From Tanypteryx hageni (lineage: Eukaryota > Arthropoda > Insecta > Odonata > Petaluridae): DNA of 64,000 bases. The notes beneath the pieces were generated by a model. It was given only the letters and a program-made list of their open reading frames with translations, had not been told where the DNA came from and ran no database searches. The first letter of the stretch is position 1; the number at the start of each line of letters is the position of its first letter. Shown here piece by piece: positions 11,981 to 22,673 of this stretch. The stretch spans positions 133,587,547 through 133,651,546 of the forward strand of contig CM054116.1 of the NCBI GenBank assembly GCA_028673005.1, read 5' to 3'. The translations under genes and the position numbers were made by a program.

Positions 11981-13401
11981 TTGCACAAATGGGCAAGGGC
12001 CGTATAAGGAATTCCTCGTGAGCATTACGGGGGCAGATATTGTAGCGCGGAACTTAGTCATTTTTATATATTTTATGCGGCAATATATTCTTTAAAATGG
12101 CCGGGAAAACTTTTGGATATATCCTGCGAAAGTTTATTAGCCATTATCGTGATTGTTATTTTTTCAGTGTAAAAACAGAAGCTTCTTGCTATCTGTAAGA
12201 GCAACAGGAGCACTAAAAAAAAGACTTCGGAGGATGATGCATGGATATTATGCCAAGGGAATTGTAAATGAATGGGGACTTTTTGTAAGATCTCTAATAT
12301 TTGGAGGTATAGGAATGTTGGCCCCAAATATCAACAGATATTCTGAAATGTATCGGTTATTGCGGAATAAATTGAGAGCATATTTTGGATGACTGAATGA
12401 AAATTTTCTCTATAAGATTTTTATTACAGTTCTGCACCATGCTAAGGATCGATAAAAGTCCCTTTATTGTTTCTGGTTAGTAAATTGAGAACAATACAAA
12501 TTTATGAAGAAACGAGTTGTGTAGCGAAAAAAGAAATTCGACTGTTATAAAATGAAGTAAATGTTTAATTATGGATTTTGAAAATTTATATTAATTTTGC
12601 ACCGGGCCTCACAACGCCGCACGAGAAAGAATACCGCTTACAAGGACAGTGTAAAGGTAAACTGAAATGTGGGAAGTACTATGTACTTTTTATTTCATAC
12701 GTTCGTTGATAAATATCGTATCGTGAAGACCACACCTCGTCTTTAATCATCAAATATTTAACCAAATAACTTTATATCTGATTTCAGTATCTTTTATTTA
12801 TAATTAGTCTTGGTAATTTTCTGTTTGTATTTCTCGAAAAGCGACCAATAAAACCCATGAACACGGATAAAATTCATTTATTTTATTTATTTTTCATGTG
12901 GTTATACAGTCACATATTTGGTCTCTAGGGCCTCGTTTGTTTAATAACGGAGGATACCACGTGAAGATGAGTTTAGCGTTTAAGTGAGAGAGGTTTAATA
13001 GCTAAGGTAGCGTTGTGTTGCGCGTCGTCATTCCACATAAAAACATATTTTACATAAAAATATACTCTTTCCAACACGACATTTAAGTTTAAAACGCAAT
13101 CGATTTTGTATTAAAATTTCGAACGCTTCCCTATCCGCCTCTTTAATGTTCTCAAAAGTCAAACTTTTCAAGAATAAATAGAATTATTATGGAAATGTAA
13201 ACTCAAAATTTCGGCGTTCCATCTCTTATGCCTTCCGAGATATTAGTGAAACGTTCGAAAATCATTTAAAACATACCTCTCGCTCGAGTAATTGTAACGT
13301 GGTCTTTAAATTCAAGTTTTTTCCTTCGTCGTAAATTATTCATTCTTTTTCGCGCACACTTGAGCTTTGTGCTTTACACCTTCGGAGATATTCTACATAC
13401 A
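11981..13401. other. Unassigned sequence, nothing recognised
   Basis: Two overlapping frames on opposite strands at about 12073-12392 (84 and 79 residues) share the same bases. Neither shows a motif I recognise; at most one could be real. The remainder is AT-rich with no bounded repeat visible. Confidence 0.35.
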
Positions 13402-13449
13402 TTTTGAAAAACATACAAGGTCCTATCGGACCTTGTATGTTTTTCAAAA
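13402..13449. repeat. Perfect 22 bp-arm hairpin
   Basis: Arms at 13402-13423 and 13428-13449 are exact reverse complements around the loop TATC. The inner arm end reads ACAAGGTCC and is mirrored as GGACCTTGT. There is no mismatch. The flanks do not continue the symmetry, so this is a compact fold-back and not the end of a longer element. A recent template-switch event or a small hairpin transcript would both fit. Confidence 0.85.
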
Positions 13450-15595
13450 CTAAAATCTAAAGAAAAACAAATGGCGGAAGCATAGATATCTTACCCTCCT
13501 GGTTTCAGCTCTGTATCGTTTACGGTTTAGTCACAATTTCAATTTAACAAATGCACAGACAGACGACAAAGTGAAACTATAAGCACATTAAAAAATCGCG
13601 TTAAAAAGCGAACAGTAAAATCGACGTTTAAATTTCTTACAAATCAACGACGAATTCCTTCTAATAAAGTTTTAAGTGTACACATAAAAATAAATTATTT
13701 ATTTTGTGCCGGATTGTTTATTGTTCTCTAAATGTGTTGTTGACTTCGACCACCAACCAGGAACAGCTAAATTTTCGGAATAAATCAAGAGTTTATTTTA
13801 CTCGTTAAATCGCGACACTTATTTACTGAACCGTGATTATTCAATAATAAATTTAACGTGACATGAATATACTTTACAGCCAAATGTGTATAAGAATATT
13901 TTGAAGAAAAAATACCTTGTCTTGTTGAATAACAAAGAACGATGAAATTTTTAAAAAGCCCATTGTGCGAATACGGAACGATGCTCCGCCAACAGCATTG
14001 CTATAGAAACTTTTAAGTATTGGACACACTCACTCGGAGGATGGATTGTGGGTATGACGCCCAAAAATATAAACTGCATGAGTGTGTTTGTGAAAATGCT
14101 ACAGAGACATCTTGTGATCTGTACTCATTTTTCAGTTAAAGAAACCAGCCATCTGGTATGGCAAATACTGATTTTTTTCTTCCGTTTTAGATGTTTGGTG
14201 CTAAAATAAATTGTTTGAATGTGGTAAGAAAATTTAAAAACCATGTCGCATAATTTCGTGTAAAATTTATTGGCGAAAAATTGACACTTATCGGCGACGA
14301 TTTATTTCCGTCAAATTTTAAATTGTTGCGAATTCGATGTTTATCGATTTAAATCGAATCCTACCAAGTCTGGTTATAAACAATTACTTTTGGATGCAAC
14401 TATTTTTTTCATTGGATTTCGACGTTAAGGTTTCTCTCTCTTTGCCCAAGCGATATTAAGTCATAGAATTTGTCCACCATCGTTATATCTCCCAAACGGT
14501 AGAATACAAAAGCAGTAAAACTCGAACCGTGAAGGGAAATTTTCCGCACACTTTACGGCTTTACGCGCTAGGATCCCATAATTGCATATAGAGTCATAAA
14601 ATAGATCCCATCTCGCGGAATCGGCTCCCAAAACATTTCTGTAGGCGAGGAAACGGAGGACTAATAATCGTCTCAGTAGCTATAAAATCTCTTTGTGCGT
14701 CTGTTCGGTTACTTATATTCGTCTCAAAGTTCTTTCGGCAATCTTAAGCAGGAATTGCAAGTGCCATATTCAAAATGGAAAAGCGCTTTTTTGAGAACTA
14801 AAATCGGATCATCCACGTGATCCACCTGAGAAACGCCTCGTTTGAACGCCAAGCCTCCGTTATAAAAAAAGATTCAGAAATAGGAATGTGGAATAAAGCT
14901 TACGCTTCATGCGTGAAACGATGGATCGCTCGTTTTGTCACGCCTTGGCTCTGAGGTCGCGGAATGACGGGGCGCATGCATCAGCGGCATGCATGCGAAC
15001 TAGGGACCGCGGGTGAATTCAACATACTTGTCCTATTTTTCAGACGGATATTTTTATTACTTTTATCATATTATGCGATATGCGTCATCTTTTGCGCGAA
15101 CATAAGGTCAGTTCTCGACCGTTCAAGGAGACAATGCGAAAGGCACCCAGTGGAATTATTGTCCCGAACACGTTTTTTAGAGTTTGCCTCACGCGTACAA
15201 AGAGCGAAGTGGAAAAGCACGAGGGAGAAAATCGACTCTTTGAATTTGGAGCTATCATTGGCCTACGCGCTAATTTTTTAAAAAGTGGAATTGAATTAGA
15301 GATGGAGAAAAATCTTCACAGACTATATAAGTGACACGTTAAGATTATAAGATCATTATAATAATGAGTGTCGTCTTTTTTATAATTACACATATTGATA
15401 TGTCCTATTTTCATTCTAATTTAATTCCTGAATGTAAATTTCTATTAAACAGCGTTTTTTCCACATGTAACTAACTAAAATGCTAGTTTCTGAATTACAA
15501 GCTCCCTAAATTTTGATGAAACGCTGTACAAAATTTACGGCAGAAAACTTCTTCAAGAGATATTAAGATTTCCGAAAATAGTTCGAGAAAAGTTC
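13450..15595. other. Unassigned sequence, nothing recognised
   Basis: AT-rich to 14500, then more GC-balanced from 14700 to 15300. Two overlapping plus-strand frames at 14964-15334 (105 and 84 residues) lie in different phases of the same bases and show no family motif. One has a hydrophobic run (LVLFFRRIFLLLLSYYAIC) that is probably chance. Confidence 0.35.
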
Positions 15596-15667
15596 TGCTC
15601 TTACCGGGAATCGAACCCGGATCTTCCTTTTGCCAGACGGATATTCTGATTGCTGAACTGCAGAAGC
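15596..15667 (-). repeat. tRNA-Ala(GGC)-like SINE head or tRNA pseudogene
   Basis: On the minus strand this folds as a near-complete tRNA. The acceptor GCTTCTG/TAAGAGC has one mismatch and wobble pairs; the D stem is GTTC/GAAT. The anticodon stem TCCGT/AAGGA has one mismatch and the loop CTGGCAA, giving anticodon GGC with U33 in place. The T arm CCGGG-TTCGATT-CCCGG is perfect. It shares its D and anticodon arms with the pieces at 455-529, so it belongs to a dispersed tRNA-derived family. Mismatches in two stems make a functional tRNA less likely. A tRNA scan would settle it. Confidence 0.6.
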
Positions 15668-16380
15668 AGACTAATTCCCCCGCTTCAGATTAGAATATTT
15701 CTCTCACTGCAGTCAAGTCAGCCAAGTTTGCATCGACTTCTCCCAAACGAATGTCCCGAATGAGGAACGCTCAAAGAAAACCCATTTACATCCCAAAGGT
15801 AGTGTTGGTGAAATTTGTATACAGACATTTTTTATGCATACCATCTTCACCAACGCTTTCGTTTGTGTTCAAGAGACATTGTTTTGTAAGGCAATCCTTA
15901 TGAATCTAGCGATGAAGAAAGAAAGGCATGGCTGGAAAACTGAAGCAGGTGACTTTGAAGAAGAACCAAAACGAAAATAATAAATTCATTCTTGACGCAT
16001 TCCATACTTTGTATTAACGTAAAATTTAAAGTTAAAATACTGGCATAATTATTCCATTATATAATGGGAATAACGCTAAAAGTTTAACTTTATCCTCCTA
16101 TCTAATCTGATTGACTTCCGAGAAACCAATTATTTCTTATTTTCCTTGAAAAAGTGCGATAAATAAATAAGAAGTTAAATCTGTTTAATTTTAATCGCTA
16201 TTTAATTTTAACAAATGATAAAATATATCAATTTATATGCCGCACCACAATCAGAATTTAGCATACATTTTATCACATGGCAACTATGTACAACAAAAAA
16301 TAAATAAATAAGCATATAGGATATGGATGTAAATGGATTGCTGTTTAAAGCTCTTCGTTATAACATTTCATCTCATGTTA
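15668..16380. other. Unassigned AT-rich sequence
   Basis: No gene or bounded repeat recognised. A short phrase at about 15700-15860 is GC-balanced, without a frame of note. Confidence 0.3.
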
Positions 16381-16384
16381 ACTA

Positions 16385-17160
16385 ATAGGAACACACGATT
16401 ATGTGAATTTTATATTTATTGCTTGCTTTTACTTTCTCCATATACATAATATGAGAAAGTATTGTTTTCATAAAAAAAATCAAACTCGAGATTTCAACGG
16501 TAATACATGTTTTAAGGTTCCCTGAACACGTTCTGACTAGTTTCGCGTTGATGTCTGTGTGTCTGTCTGTCGGTCTGTATGTGATAGATTTTTGTGGGTG
16601 CTCTAACTCAAAAACTATTAATGAGGTCAACGCAAAATTTTATATTTAACATTTTTATAAAAGTTAAAAGATCTGATTAGTTTTTGGTAAAAATCAGTCG
16701 ACCGGAAGTGGGTGTTTACTCTTGTCACTCATATGTTATTTTGAAATATTTGCTTTAATATTTGATAAATGTAAAAATGTATTGGAATACAAGTTGTAGG
16801 AAATTTTATTTTCTACAACATTTGTTTGATACATTTTTTCATATAATGCATTGTTTAAGAGATATCTTATATTTTTAGCTGCCACCACCATGCCACCTAC
16901 CGAAGACTATTGTTAACAATTGACGCTTAATTACGTCTTAGTAACGCTCCTTTTTCTTTTCTTAATTGTCAACCGGAAGTAAATATTGACAACGATCCCA
17001 GAGCTAACCAGATGTAATTTGCCATATAAATATGGAGAAAGTCATGTGTTGCCCACATCAGTTAATTTAAAGTTGGTTTCATTAATTATTATTTCAGTTT
17101 TAACTTAACACTTAATTTACGCATACCCGTCATATTTGAAAAATTCATGCATAGCTACCT
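16385..17160. repeat. Repeat F, copy 1, split by element E
   Basis: The left piece (GAACACACGATTATGTGAATT, TATATTTATTGCTTGCTTTT) and the right piece (AAAGTTGGTTTCATTAAT, then CACTTAATTTACGCATACCC) are separated by the E element. The two pieces are found joined at 17698-17822, which serves as an uninterrupted copy. A third copy, interrupted by the mariner, lies at 22617-24010. What F is remains unknown; no coding capacity is visible. Confidence 0.65.
16431..17061 (+). mobile_element. Element E, copy 1: Helentron-like non-autonomous repeat
   Basis: Begins ACTTTCTCCATATAC. Near its 3-prime end it carries the complement, ATATGGAGAAAGT (to 17042), then CATGTGTTGCCCACATCAG. An inverted copy at 63272-63970 shares the same ends and interior (for example CCGGAAGTGGGTGTTTACTC and TGTCTGTCTGTC). 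There the 3-prime tail forms a clear hairpin, ATGTGG/CCACAT. A 5-prime terminal motif whose complement sits inside the 3-prime end, followed by a hairpin, matches the asymmetric layout of Helentron derivatives. No coding frame is seen. The exact ends are uncertain by up to about 20 bp. Confidence 0.6.
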
Positions 17161-17559
17161 AATTGCTTCGACGTAAATAGTCTTATTGGTTACTGAAGTA
17201 AATAATGTCTGCTTTAATTACAAAATACATTTAATTCCTTACGCGTGCATGGCATATGTATTATCTACAGCAAAGAAAAGAACATAAACGTAAATATTAC
17301 AACTACTGAACTCAAGTGAGGTATGTTTTAAATAATTTTCGACTGTTTGATTGATTAAAACTGATTAGAAAATAAATCACTAATAGAAATTGTATATTTC
17401 CCTGGAATCATTTCTGATATATCGTTTTGCAATATTTAGTCATTAAAAGCACCAATTAAGGGGGGAGAAAACATTTAAAAAAATAATAATTCTTAGTTTG
17501 GTGTTATTTACTTTATATAGGAGAATGCGTAAGGAATGCGTGCATTGAATGCTTTAATA

Positions 17560-17592
17560 CGAGAGAGAGAGAGATAAGGAGAGAGAAAATTA
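17560..17592 (+). repeat. Short GA-rich tract
   Basis: ACGAGAGAGAGAGAGATAAGG is a short GA tract ahead of repeat F copy 2. It has no further meaning visible. Confidence 0.5.
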
Positions 17593-17684
17593 AATGTTAC
17601 AAAGATAAAAAGTAATTTTTGGCGTAGAAGAATTGTATAGCGAAATGCATTTCTTTGTCAAACAATTTCTATTGGGCCAAATCT

Positions 17685-17822
17685 ATTTTAGTTCTCTGGA
17701 ACACAATTATGTGAATTTTATATTTATTGCTTACTTTTTGGGGCACATAAAAGTTGGTTTCATTAATAATTATTTCAATTTTAACGTAACACTTAATTCA
17801 CGCATACCCTTCATATATGACG
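17685..17822 (+). repeat. Repeat F, copy 2 (uninterrupted)
   Basis: Reads CTGGAACACAATTATGTGAA, then ATTTATTGCTTACTTTTTGG, GGCACATAAAAGTTGGTTTC and CACGCATACCCTTCATAT. It joins the two flanks of element E at 16431-17061 and the two flanks of the mariner at 22674-23978, so it acts as an empty-site reference for both insertions. Confidence 0.7.
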
Positions 17823-18066
17823 AGCAATTACGCTAGTCGATAATAATAGGGAAGCTCTTGGAACATTGGGTAGAGTGAATAAAAATTAAGCAAATGCTTA
17901 AAGCAAACAGTAAAAGCAAAAGCATTTGCTAAAAGCATAAGCAAATGCTTAAAGCATTTGCTTCATATTGAGTGAATAAAAGTTTGCTTATATTTATAAT
18001 CATTTGCTACTCAGTTTTAAGCAATTGCTTAAATTTTACGGAAGAAAGCTCTTTGCAACTCTTCCC

Positions 18067-18494
18067 TCACTTGTTTTTGTTTACATTTAAAGTTTTACAT
18101 AGTTGAATTTCAAAATAAAAACAAATATATTGGGTAATATTTTTTAAAATGTAATTAATAATTTTTGAACTATTTATTTTATAACTGAATTCTATAATAT
18201 CACAAATCATGAGTGCATTTTTATTCATTTCTAGTAATTTTATCCAGTGATTTGTTTTTATAGTGATTTTGGACGCCACAGATTTTACTGTCTTACATAC
18301 AGTTGTGCATTGTACGTGGTGATCTTCCCCGACTCCTATTTGAAATCCGGGATCACTTAAGTACCTTAAAAATATTTCTAACTTCTGTTTGGAAGGCAGT
18401 GCTCCGAGTAAAAGATATGAAATATACTTAACATTTTCTTCAGAGAAACGATATAAATTTTTATAACCGTTGGTTGTTGAAACTTTTGTCGTAT
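18067..18494 (-). pseudogene. HARBI1-like transposase fragment
   Basis: The minus strand is open from about 18494 to 18067, roughly 140 codons. It reads YRFSEENVKYISYLLLG, then LPSKQKLEIFLRYLSDPGFQ, IGVGEDHHVQCTTVCKTVKS and ASKITIKTNHWIKL. This matches the N-terminal helical part of PIF/Harbinger nucleases, where the pattern is RFS.E.V...., then K..IFLR....GFQ..VGED.GV...TV...V. The family enzyme is about 350 residues; the catalytic DDE part is absent, and after NHWIKL the frame loses family resemblance. The assignment rests on remembered family consensus and is strong for the SKQKLEIFLRYLSDPGFQ block. Confidence 0.78.
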
Positions 18495-18625
18495 TTTTTA
18501 ACCTTTCGTGTCACCATTAACTGCCATATTTATATTTAAGATAAATTATCATGAAAATAGAGTACTTAGAAATATCTTAACAAGCCTTTTAACTCGCTTA
18601 AAAAAGTTTAAGCATATGCTTAAAG

Positions 18626-18905
18626 CAGGTGCCCCCAGACTACGGCCCGCAAAAGGGTTTTATCCGGCCTGCGGAAATTTTATTAAACATCATAAAATCA
18701 GTGTTTCCAATATAAAACAAGCGCATTGTTCGCATTATAATTTTTTCTTACATTTATTCACGTTTACTTATAGTTATATATGCATGTATGCTTAGGTAAT
18801 CATTATAGATTAAATATTTAAGTTTTTGAAACGATTTTTTTTTCGATCCGGCCCGCCTAGCACTTTCAATATTCCTATGTGGCTCAAAAAGTTTGGAGAC
18901 CCCTG
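18626..18905 (+). mobile_element. hAT MITE nested in the PIF/Harbinger relic
   Basis: Starts CAGGTGCCCCCAGACTACGG and ends AAAAAGTTTGGAGACCCCTG. The reversed right end is CAGGGGTCTCCAAACT, the classic hAT terminus. Perfect 8 bp target duplications GCTTAAAG lie at 18618-18625 and 18906-18913. The subterminal GGCCCGC motifs are also typical. There is no coding capacity. A small number of mismatches between the two ends indicates moderate age. Confidence 0.9.
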
Positions 18906-19068
18906 GCTTAAAGCATTAAGCAAAAGTTCGGTTTTATTCATGCAATACAAAATACAATACAATACAAAAGCAACCGCTATTTTTTTATTCACCCCAAACC
19001 AAGCATTTGCTTATAAAGTGATAGAAATCTTAAGCATAAGCATTTGCTTATTTTTTATTCATTCGACC

Positions 19069-19959
19069 TATTGTTGCTGACATTTTTGGTGGAATAAAGT
19101 CAACGCAAAGAATAAACAAATAGACTTTTAATTATTAAACTAAATACAACTATAATTTAAGAGCGACTTAATTAAATAATTTTTGAAGTCTAGCTTATTT
19201 GAATCTTAATTGGTTATATTTTCAGTACCTACGCAATTCCGGCATCATAAATCGTTTAAATGAATTCCTTGCGTAAAACTGTTTCAAAAGCGTTATGGGG
19301 CCTTCAAATAAAATTCGTTAATGGCCTCCGGCACTAGGGCGTACATCATCCATTCTCTGACCTCGCCATGGAGTCACAGGTCAAAAGACTCCGAATATCT
19401 TAGGTGGAGGCCTCCTTGGTACTTTACTCCTTTTGGCAAGTTTTCCAAAAAGAAAGGATGGTCAACAGGCGGACTCATTATCCCGTGCTCCGACCCCCTT
19501 GGTCCAAACTTTCCTCCCGACGGCGCTTTTGGGCCTTTTCATGGCCCGGAAGGCCCCTCGCGCCGCCGCGTTTCCGAATGCGTGCTCTCCTCCCGTCGGG
19601 AAAACTCAAAGGAAAAGCATTTCCCTTCTGGATGGAGATGCAAATGGGAGGAAGTCGTGGCTTTGCCTCCGATCCGCAATTTATTTGAGAGCGCATAGAA
19701 GACGAAAGATAGGAAGGGGAAGAATGCATTCATATGCGGCTGTGTATGTGTACGTGTATTCTTGTTTGTTTTGATCCGCATAATAGTTAGTTATAGAAAA
19801 TTTATCAAATTATATGCGTGTGTTTGTGTGAGCGTGTATCCTTGTTTGCTAGTTGTTCTTGTTTGGTTATAGAATCTTTTTCAAAGAAATCGAACATTGG
19901 AAATGCGAATTGCTTTTGCAAAAAAGTCTTCGGTTAAACTACGAGATTTTCATACAGAT
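19069..19959. other. Unassigned; includes a GC-rich island at 19320-19720
   Basis: AT-rich flanks surround a GC-rich, CpG-containing block (for example GGCCCCTCGCGCCGCCGCG near 19552). It is open in several frames on both strands, so none is favoured. I see no conserved motif or convincing splice structure. It could be an exon or a promoter-proximal region; both remain unproven. Confidence 0.35.
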
Positions 19960-20285
19960 GAATTACTCTGCACTAGCAGTATATTTTCGTAAGTCATTAT
20001 TTTCATTAATGAATCAAAAAATACTAGTATCAAACTTCTTACTACTTATATACTAAACATTCTTACAGTTTTCTACTTTTGTCTGCCATTCTCACAACTG
20101 TAAAAAGATTAAAGGTTAAAAAGAGAGACTCCCACATCACTCAACAGCTGGTAGACACTTTTGCAACTTTTTACGCCCATGAAAGCAGAAAGGTTATCAT
20201 AATTATATTATAGAGTTTATTCATATTAAAGTATTAACTATATAAAAGTTGGTTATAAAAATTCATTTTTATATCTTCACTTGTT
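19960..20285. repeat. Interspersed repeat G, copy 1
   Basis: This direct copy of 56922-57274 shares GAATTACTCTG, CTAGCAGTATATTTTCG, GAGACTCCCACATCACTCAA, CACTTTTGCAACTTTTTACG, ATCATAATTATATTATAG and TAAAAATTCATTTTTATAT. The copies differ by scattered substitutions and an internal indel of about 27 bp. No coding sense and no clear inverted ends are seen, so its class is unknown. Confidence 0.75.
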
Positions 20286-21243
20286 AATCATGTATTCCAA
20301 AAATATAGTATACAGACTGCTTGCGGGAAAGATAAAAATTGATTGCCCAAGTAATATTCAGAATTATCGGAAGAATTACGCATATTTTAGTTGCTTTTGG
20401 TCTCGATGAAAATTTAAGGCTCAATGGGAAATTGAATGAGTAAATCATGGACTCAAGTTGCCAAGTCTCCGTTTGGTGAAATTATTCTCTTCCCATTGCG
20501 TTTTACGGTCAATATTTCCGCATCGATGGCTCCATCTATTGCCAAATCAGCTATTGGTCTACTAATATAGCCCAGAAGAGGATTTTTATGTCCGGGGTTT
20601 CCAGGGAAGCTAATACTAATCTATAATATTATGCTGGATACTCATAATGTAATAAGTTGGCATGTCTATTTGACCTTTTCCGTAAATTTCATTTACGATG
20701 TAAATAAATCAAATTTTTGCCGCATTTATTTAATACATATTCACCACGCACTAGATGGCGCAAAGAAAATGAAAATGAAAATTTTTGTCGCAGCGCAGAA
20801 AATTCAATAAGAGAATGCATTTCGTAATATTTTGCAAGGTATCACCCCGGGTCATGAATAAAATGCTCCGGTTGCCCGATTTAAGCGAGATGTTGCCCCC
20901 GAGATTATTTACAATGGCATTGCAAGTAAGCTTAATTTCAGTATTATACCATATTCGCTTTGATTTATGAGAGTTATTCGCACTTTTTGAGATCTTGATT
21001 TGCTGCAAGCTACAGCTACCACTGTGTTGTGTGAATGTAATTTTTTTCTTCGTGGCTCCAAAAACAAGAAATGTAGAGAATGATTTAGAGGTGTGTCGCA
21101 TGACACTAAATTTATAAAGAAGATGAAACATTTCTTTATTCTTTATATTACACTAGCAAATATACCCGGCGTTGCTCGGGTTTTTAGATCAAGACAAAAT
21201 AATTTGAAGAAGATTTGAGAATAAATGAAGTATTTAAACCAAT
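20286..21243. other. Unassigned sequence
   Basis: A minus-strand frame of 126 codons (20751-21131) overlaps shorter frames and shows no motif I recognise. Near 21147 the phrase ACTAGCAAATATACCCGGCG and then TTGCTCGGG looks like a repeat end seen in other insect sequences, but I cannot name the family with confidence. Confidence 0.3.
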
Positions 21244-21425
21244 TAAATGTAAAGTACTCCTTTAGCCAAACAATTAGAGGGTTACAACACCCAATGCATT
21301 TCGCTCACAAGGTGGGCATCTTCAGGGGAAAAACCTGTCTCAACAGTGACTGGGAGTCGTTTGTTTGGCTAAAGGAGTACTTTACATTTAATAATCTGAG
21401 CCCAAGTTATTGTGAGCTACCAACG
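21244..21425 (-). mobile_element. Palindromic element with hammerhead-like core, copy 1
   Basis: Perfect 30 bp inverted arms at 21244-21273 and 21361-21390 (outer words TAAATGTAAAGTACTCC, inner GCCAAACAA) flank an 87 bp centre. Beyond the right arm the family continues to about 21425 (reversed: GTAGCTCACAATAACTTGGG). That sequence is found on the left side of copy 2 at 54897-55033. The centre carries a hammerhead-like motif on the minus strand. Dispersed elements with such a core are known for Penelope-like retroelements, but no Penelope coding sequence is seen here, so the class is inferred. Confidence 0.65.
21290..21329 (-). ncRNA. Hammerhead-ribozyme-like motif, copy 1
   Basis: Minus strand: CCC, then the core CTGAAGA (21319-21325 reversed), one extra T, stem II GCCCAC-CTT-GTGAGC (one mismatch in six pairs), then GAAA, the self-complementary ATGCAT, T and GGG. 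The core CTGANGA...GAAA and a stem I (CCC/GGG) agree with a minimal type I hammerhead. The palindromic short stem III (ATGCAT) is as described for dimer-acting hammerheads of Penelope-like elements. The extra base between CTGAAGA and stem II departs from the canonical fold. Catalysis is not established. Confidence 0.45.
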
Positions 21426-22616
21426 ATATTTAAACCAAGTTAATTTTAAAATAAAACTTATTTTCTCTGCCGTGACTTTGTGGAATTGCATAATTAAAAT
21501 GAAAGAAATTAAAAAACTTCGTAAAAATCCCACTTTATGAAGTGGAAATTTTTTACAAAGTTTTTCTTACTTTCTTTCAAGTAAATTTTTATTCTAATGC
21601 TCTTGGTATACAATATTTATTTTCTTCCCATCTTTTTCTCAAATAAATAATTTTTCCCGCATTCTTCTCTCGACGTAGCTATATGTACCTAATTGTCCAT
21701 GACCAAAGCAGTCGTTTGACAACAACTTTAAAAGAATGCCCATGTTTATGTCGTTGTGATCGAAGACGAATTTGTCTTTGTTCAGAAGACTTTGCTGCTC
21801 TTGATGTGGCTATTCTCTTTTATTTTAATGTCGGGAGCTGAAAATGATCTCCTGGTAGTTTTGGCATTATTCTAGTTTTAAAACCTTTGTTTAATTTCTA
21901 TGAAATTAATTTTCTTAAAATTAATCTCTAAAAGTAACGTGGAGTATTAAAAATGTAAATTTAAACCAATATTATGAATTTTTATCTGGATATAGAATTT
22001 CGGAAACGAAAGAAGTCTATCTGAAATAAAAATTTAAAATCTTGCAAACTTTGGAAGGCAATCGGTAATTAGGACTTTTTTCTGCTATAATAAACAAATT
22101 TAAAAAAATATTTATGAAGAGAAGAAGCAGAGAAGATTATTCTTTCGTTATTACTGTATACCTTTTTAGATCCCGAAACGGTAAATAATTTTATTAACGG
22201 CTATTGCTGTTCAACATTTGTTAAGTAATCATTTGAGATGATAAATCCGTAGCCTCTGCCGCTGTTGAATTGGTTATTTTACCGAAGCAAAGATTGAGTT
22301 ATAGCATAGCTATAAAAATACATTTGAGGCTAAGGTTGCTTTTTGTATAAAGCAGACTAAAACATTAATTTTTATTGCGTCTACACGTGAAATGTTTTTT
22401 CGAACAAAAATTTCACGAATATAAACGGTCCTTTCATTATATACCACAGGACACGCCAATCGATAATGTCATGAAAATCCGTTTGATATAAGCTGAGATT
22501 GAATTTAGGTGATAACATTTAAATGACCTATATTGGTAACATCTATTTTAATATAAATGTATTTTAATATAAATCATATATAGATAAATATGAGGCCAAG
22601 AATAGAGTTCAACTCT
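21426..22616. other. Unassigned AT-rich sequence
   Basis: No gene or bounded element recognised. A short local inverted repeat near 21495-21580 (CTTCGTAAAAATCCCACTTT, then AAGTGGAAATTTTTTACAAAG) is imperfect. Confidence 0.3.
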
Positions 22617-22673
22617 CTGGAACATACTATAATGTGAATTATATATTTTTTAATTTTCAGTCCACATAAAATA

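Larger units (their letters stand above)
17869..19068 (-). mobile_element. PIF/Harbinger-type transposon relic
   Basis: Inverted ends read GGTAGAGTGAATAAAAATTA on the left and, reversed, GGTCGAATGAATAAAAAATA on the right. Each is followed inward by the near-palindrome AAGCAAATGCTTA. That motif recurs several times in the first 170 bp and again at the right end, as expected for subterminal binding sites. Inside, on the minus strand, is a HARBI1-like fragment (listed separately). A hAT MITE of 280 bp lies inside at 18626-18905. I cannot confirm the three-base TWA duplication typical of the superfamily. The element is too short and too broken to be autonomous. Confidence 0.7.

Noticed and set aside
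15596..15667. Functional tRNA-Ala gene
   Set aside because: Stem mismatches and relatedness to other dispersed tRNA-like copies favour a SINE or pseudogene.
21147..21185. Phrase TACCCGGCGTTGCTCGGG
   Set aside because: Looks like a known kind of insect repeat end, but I cannot name the family or find its boundaries here.
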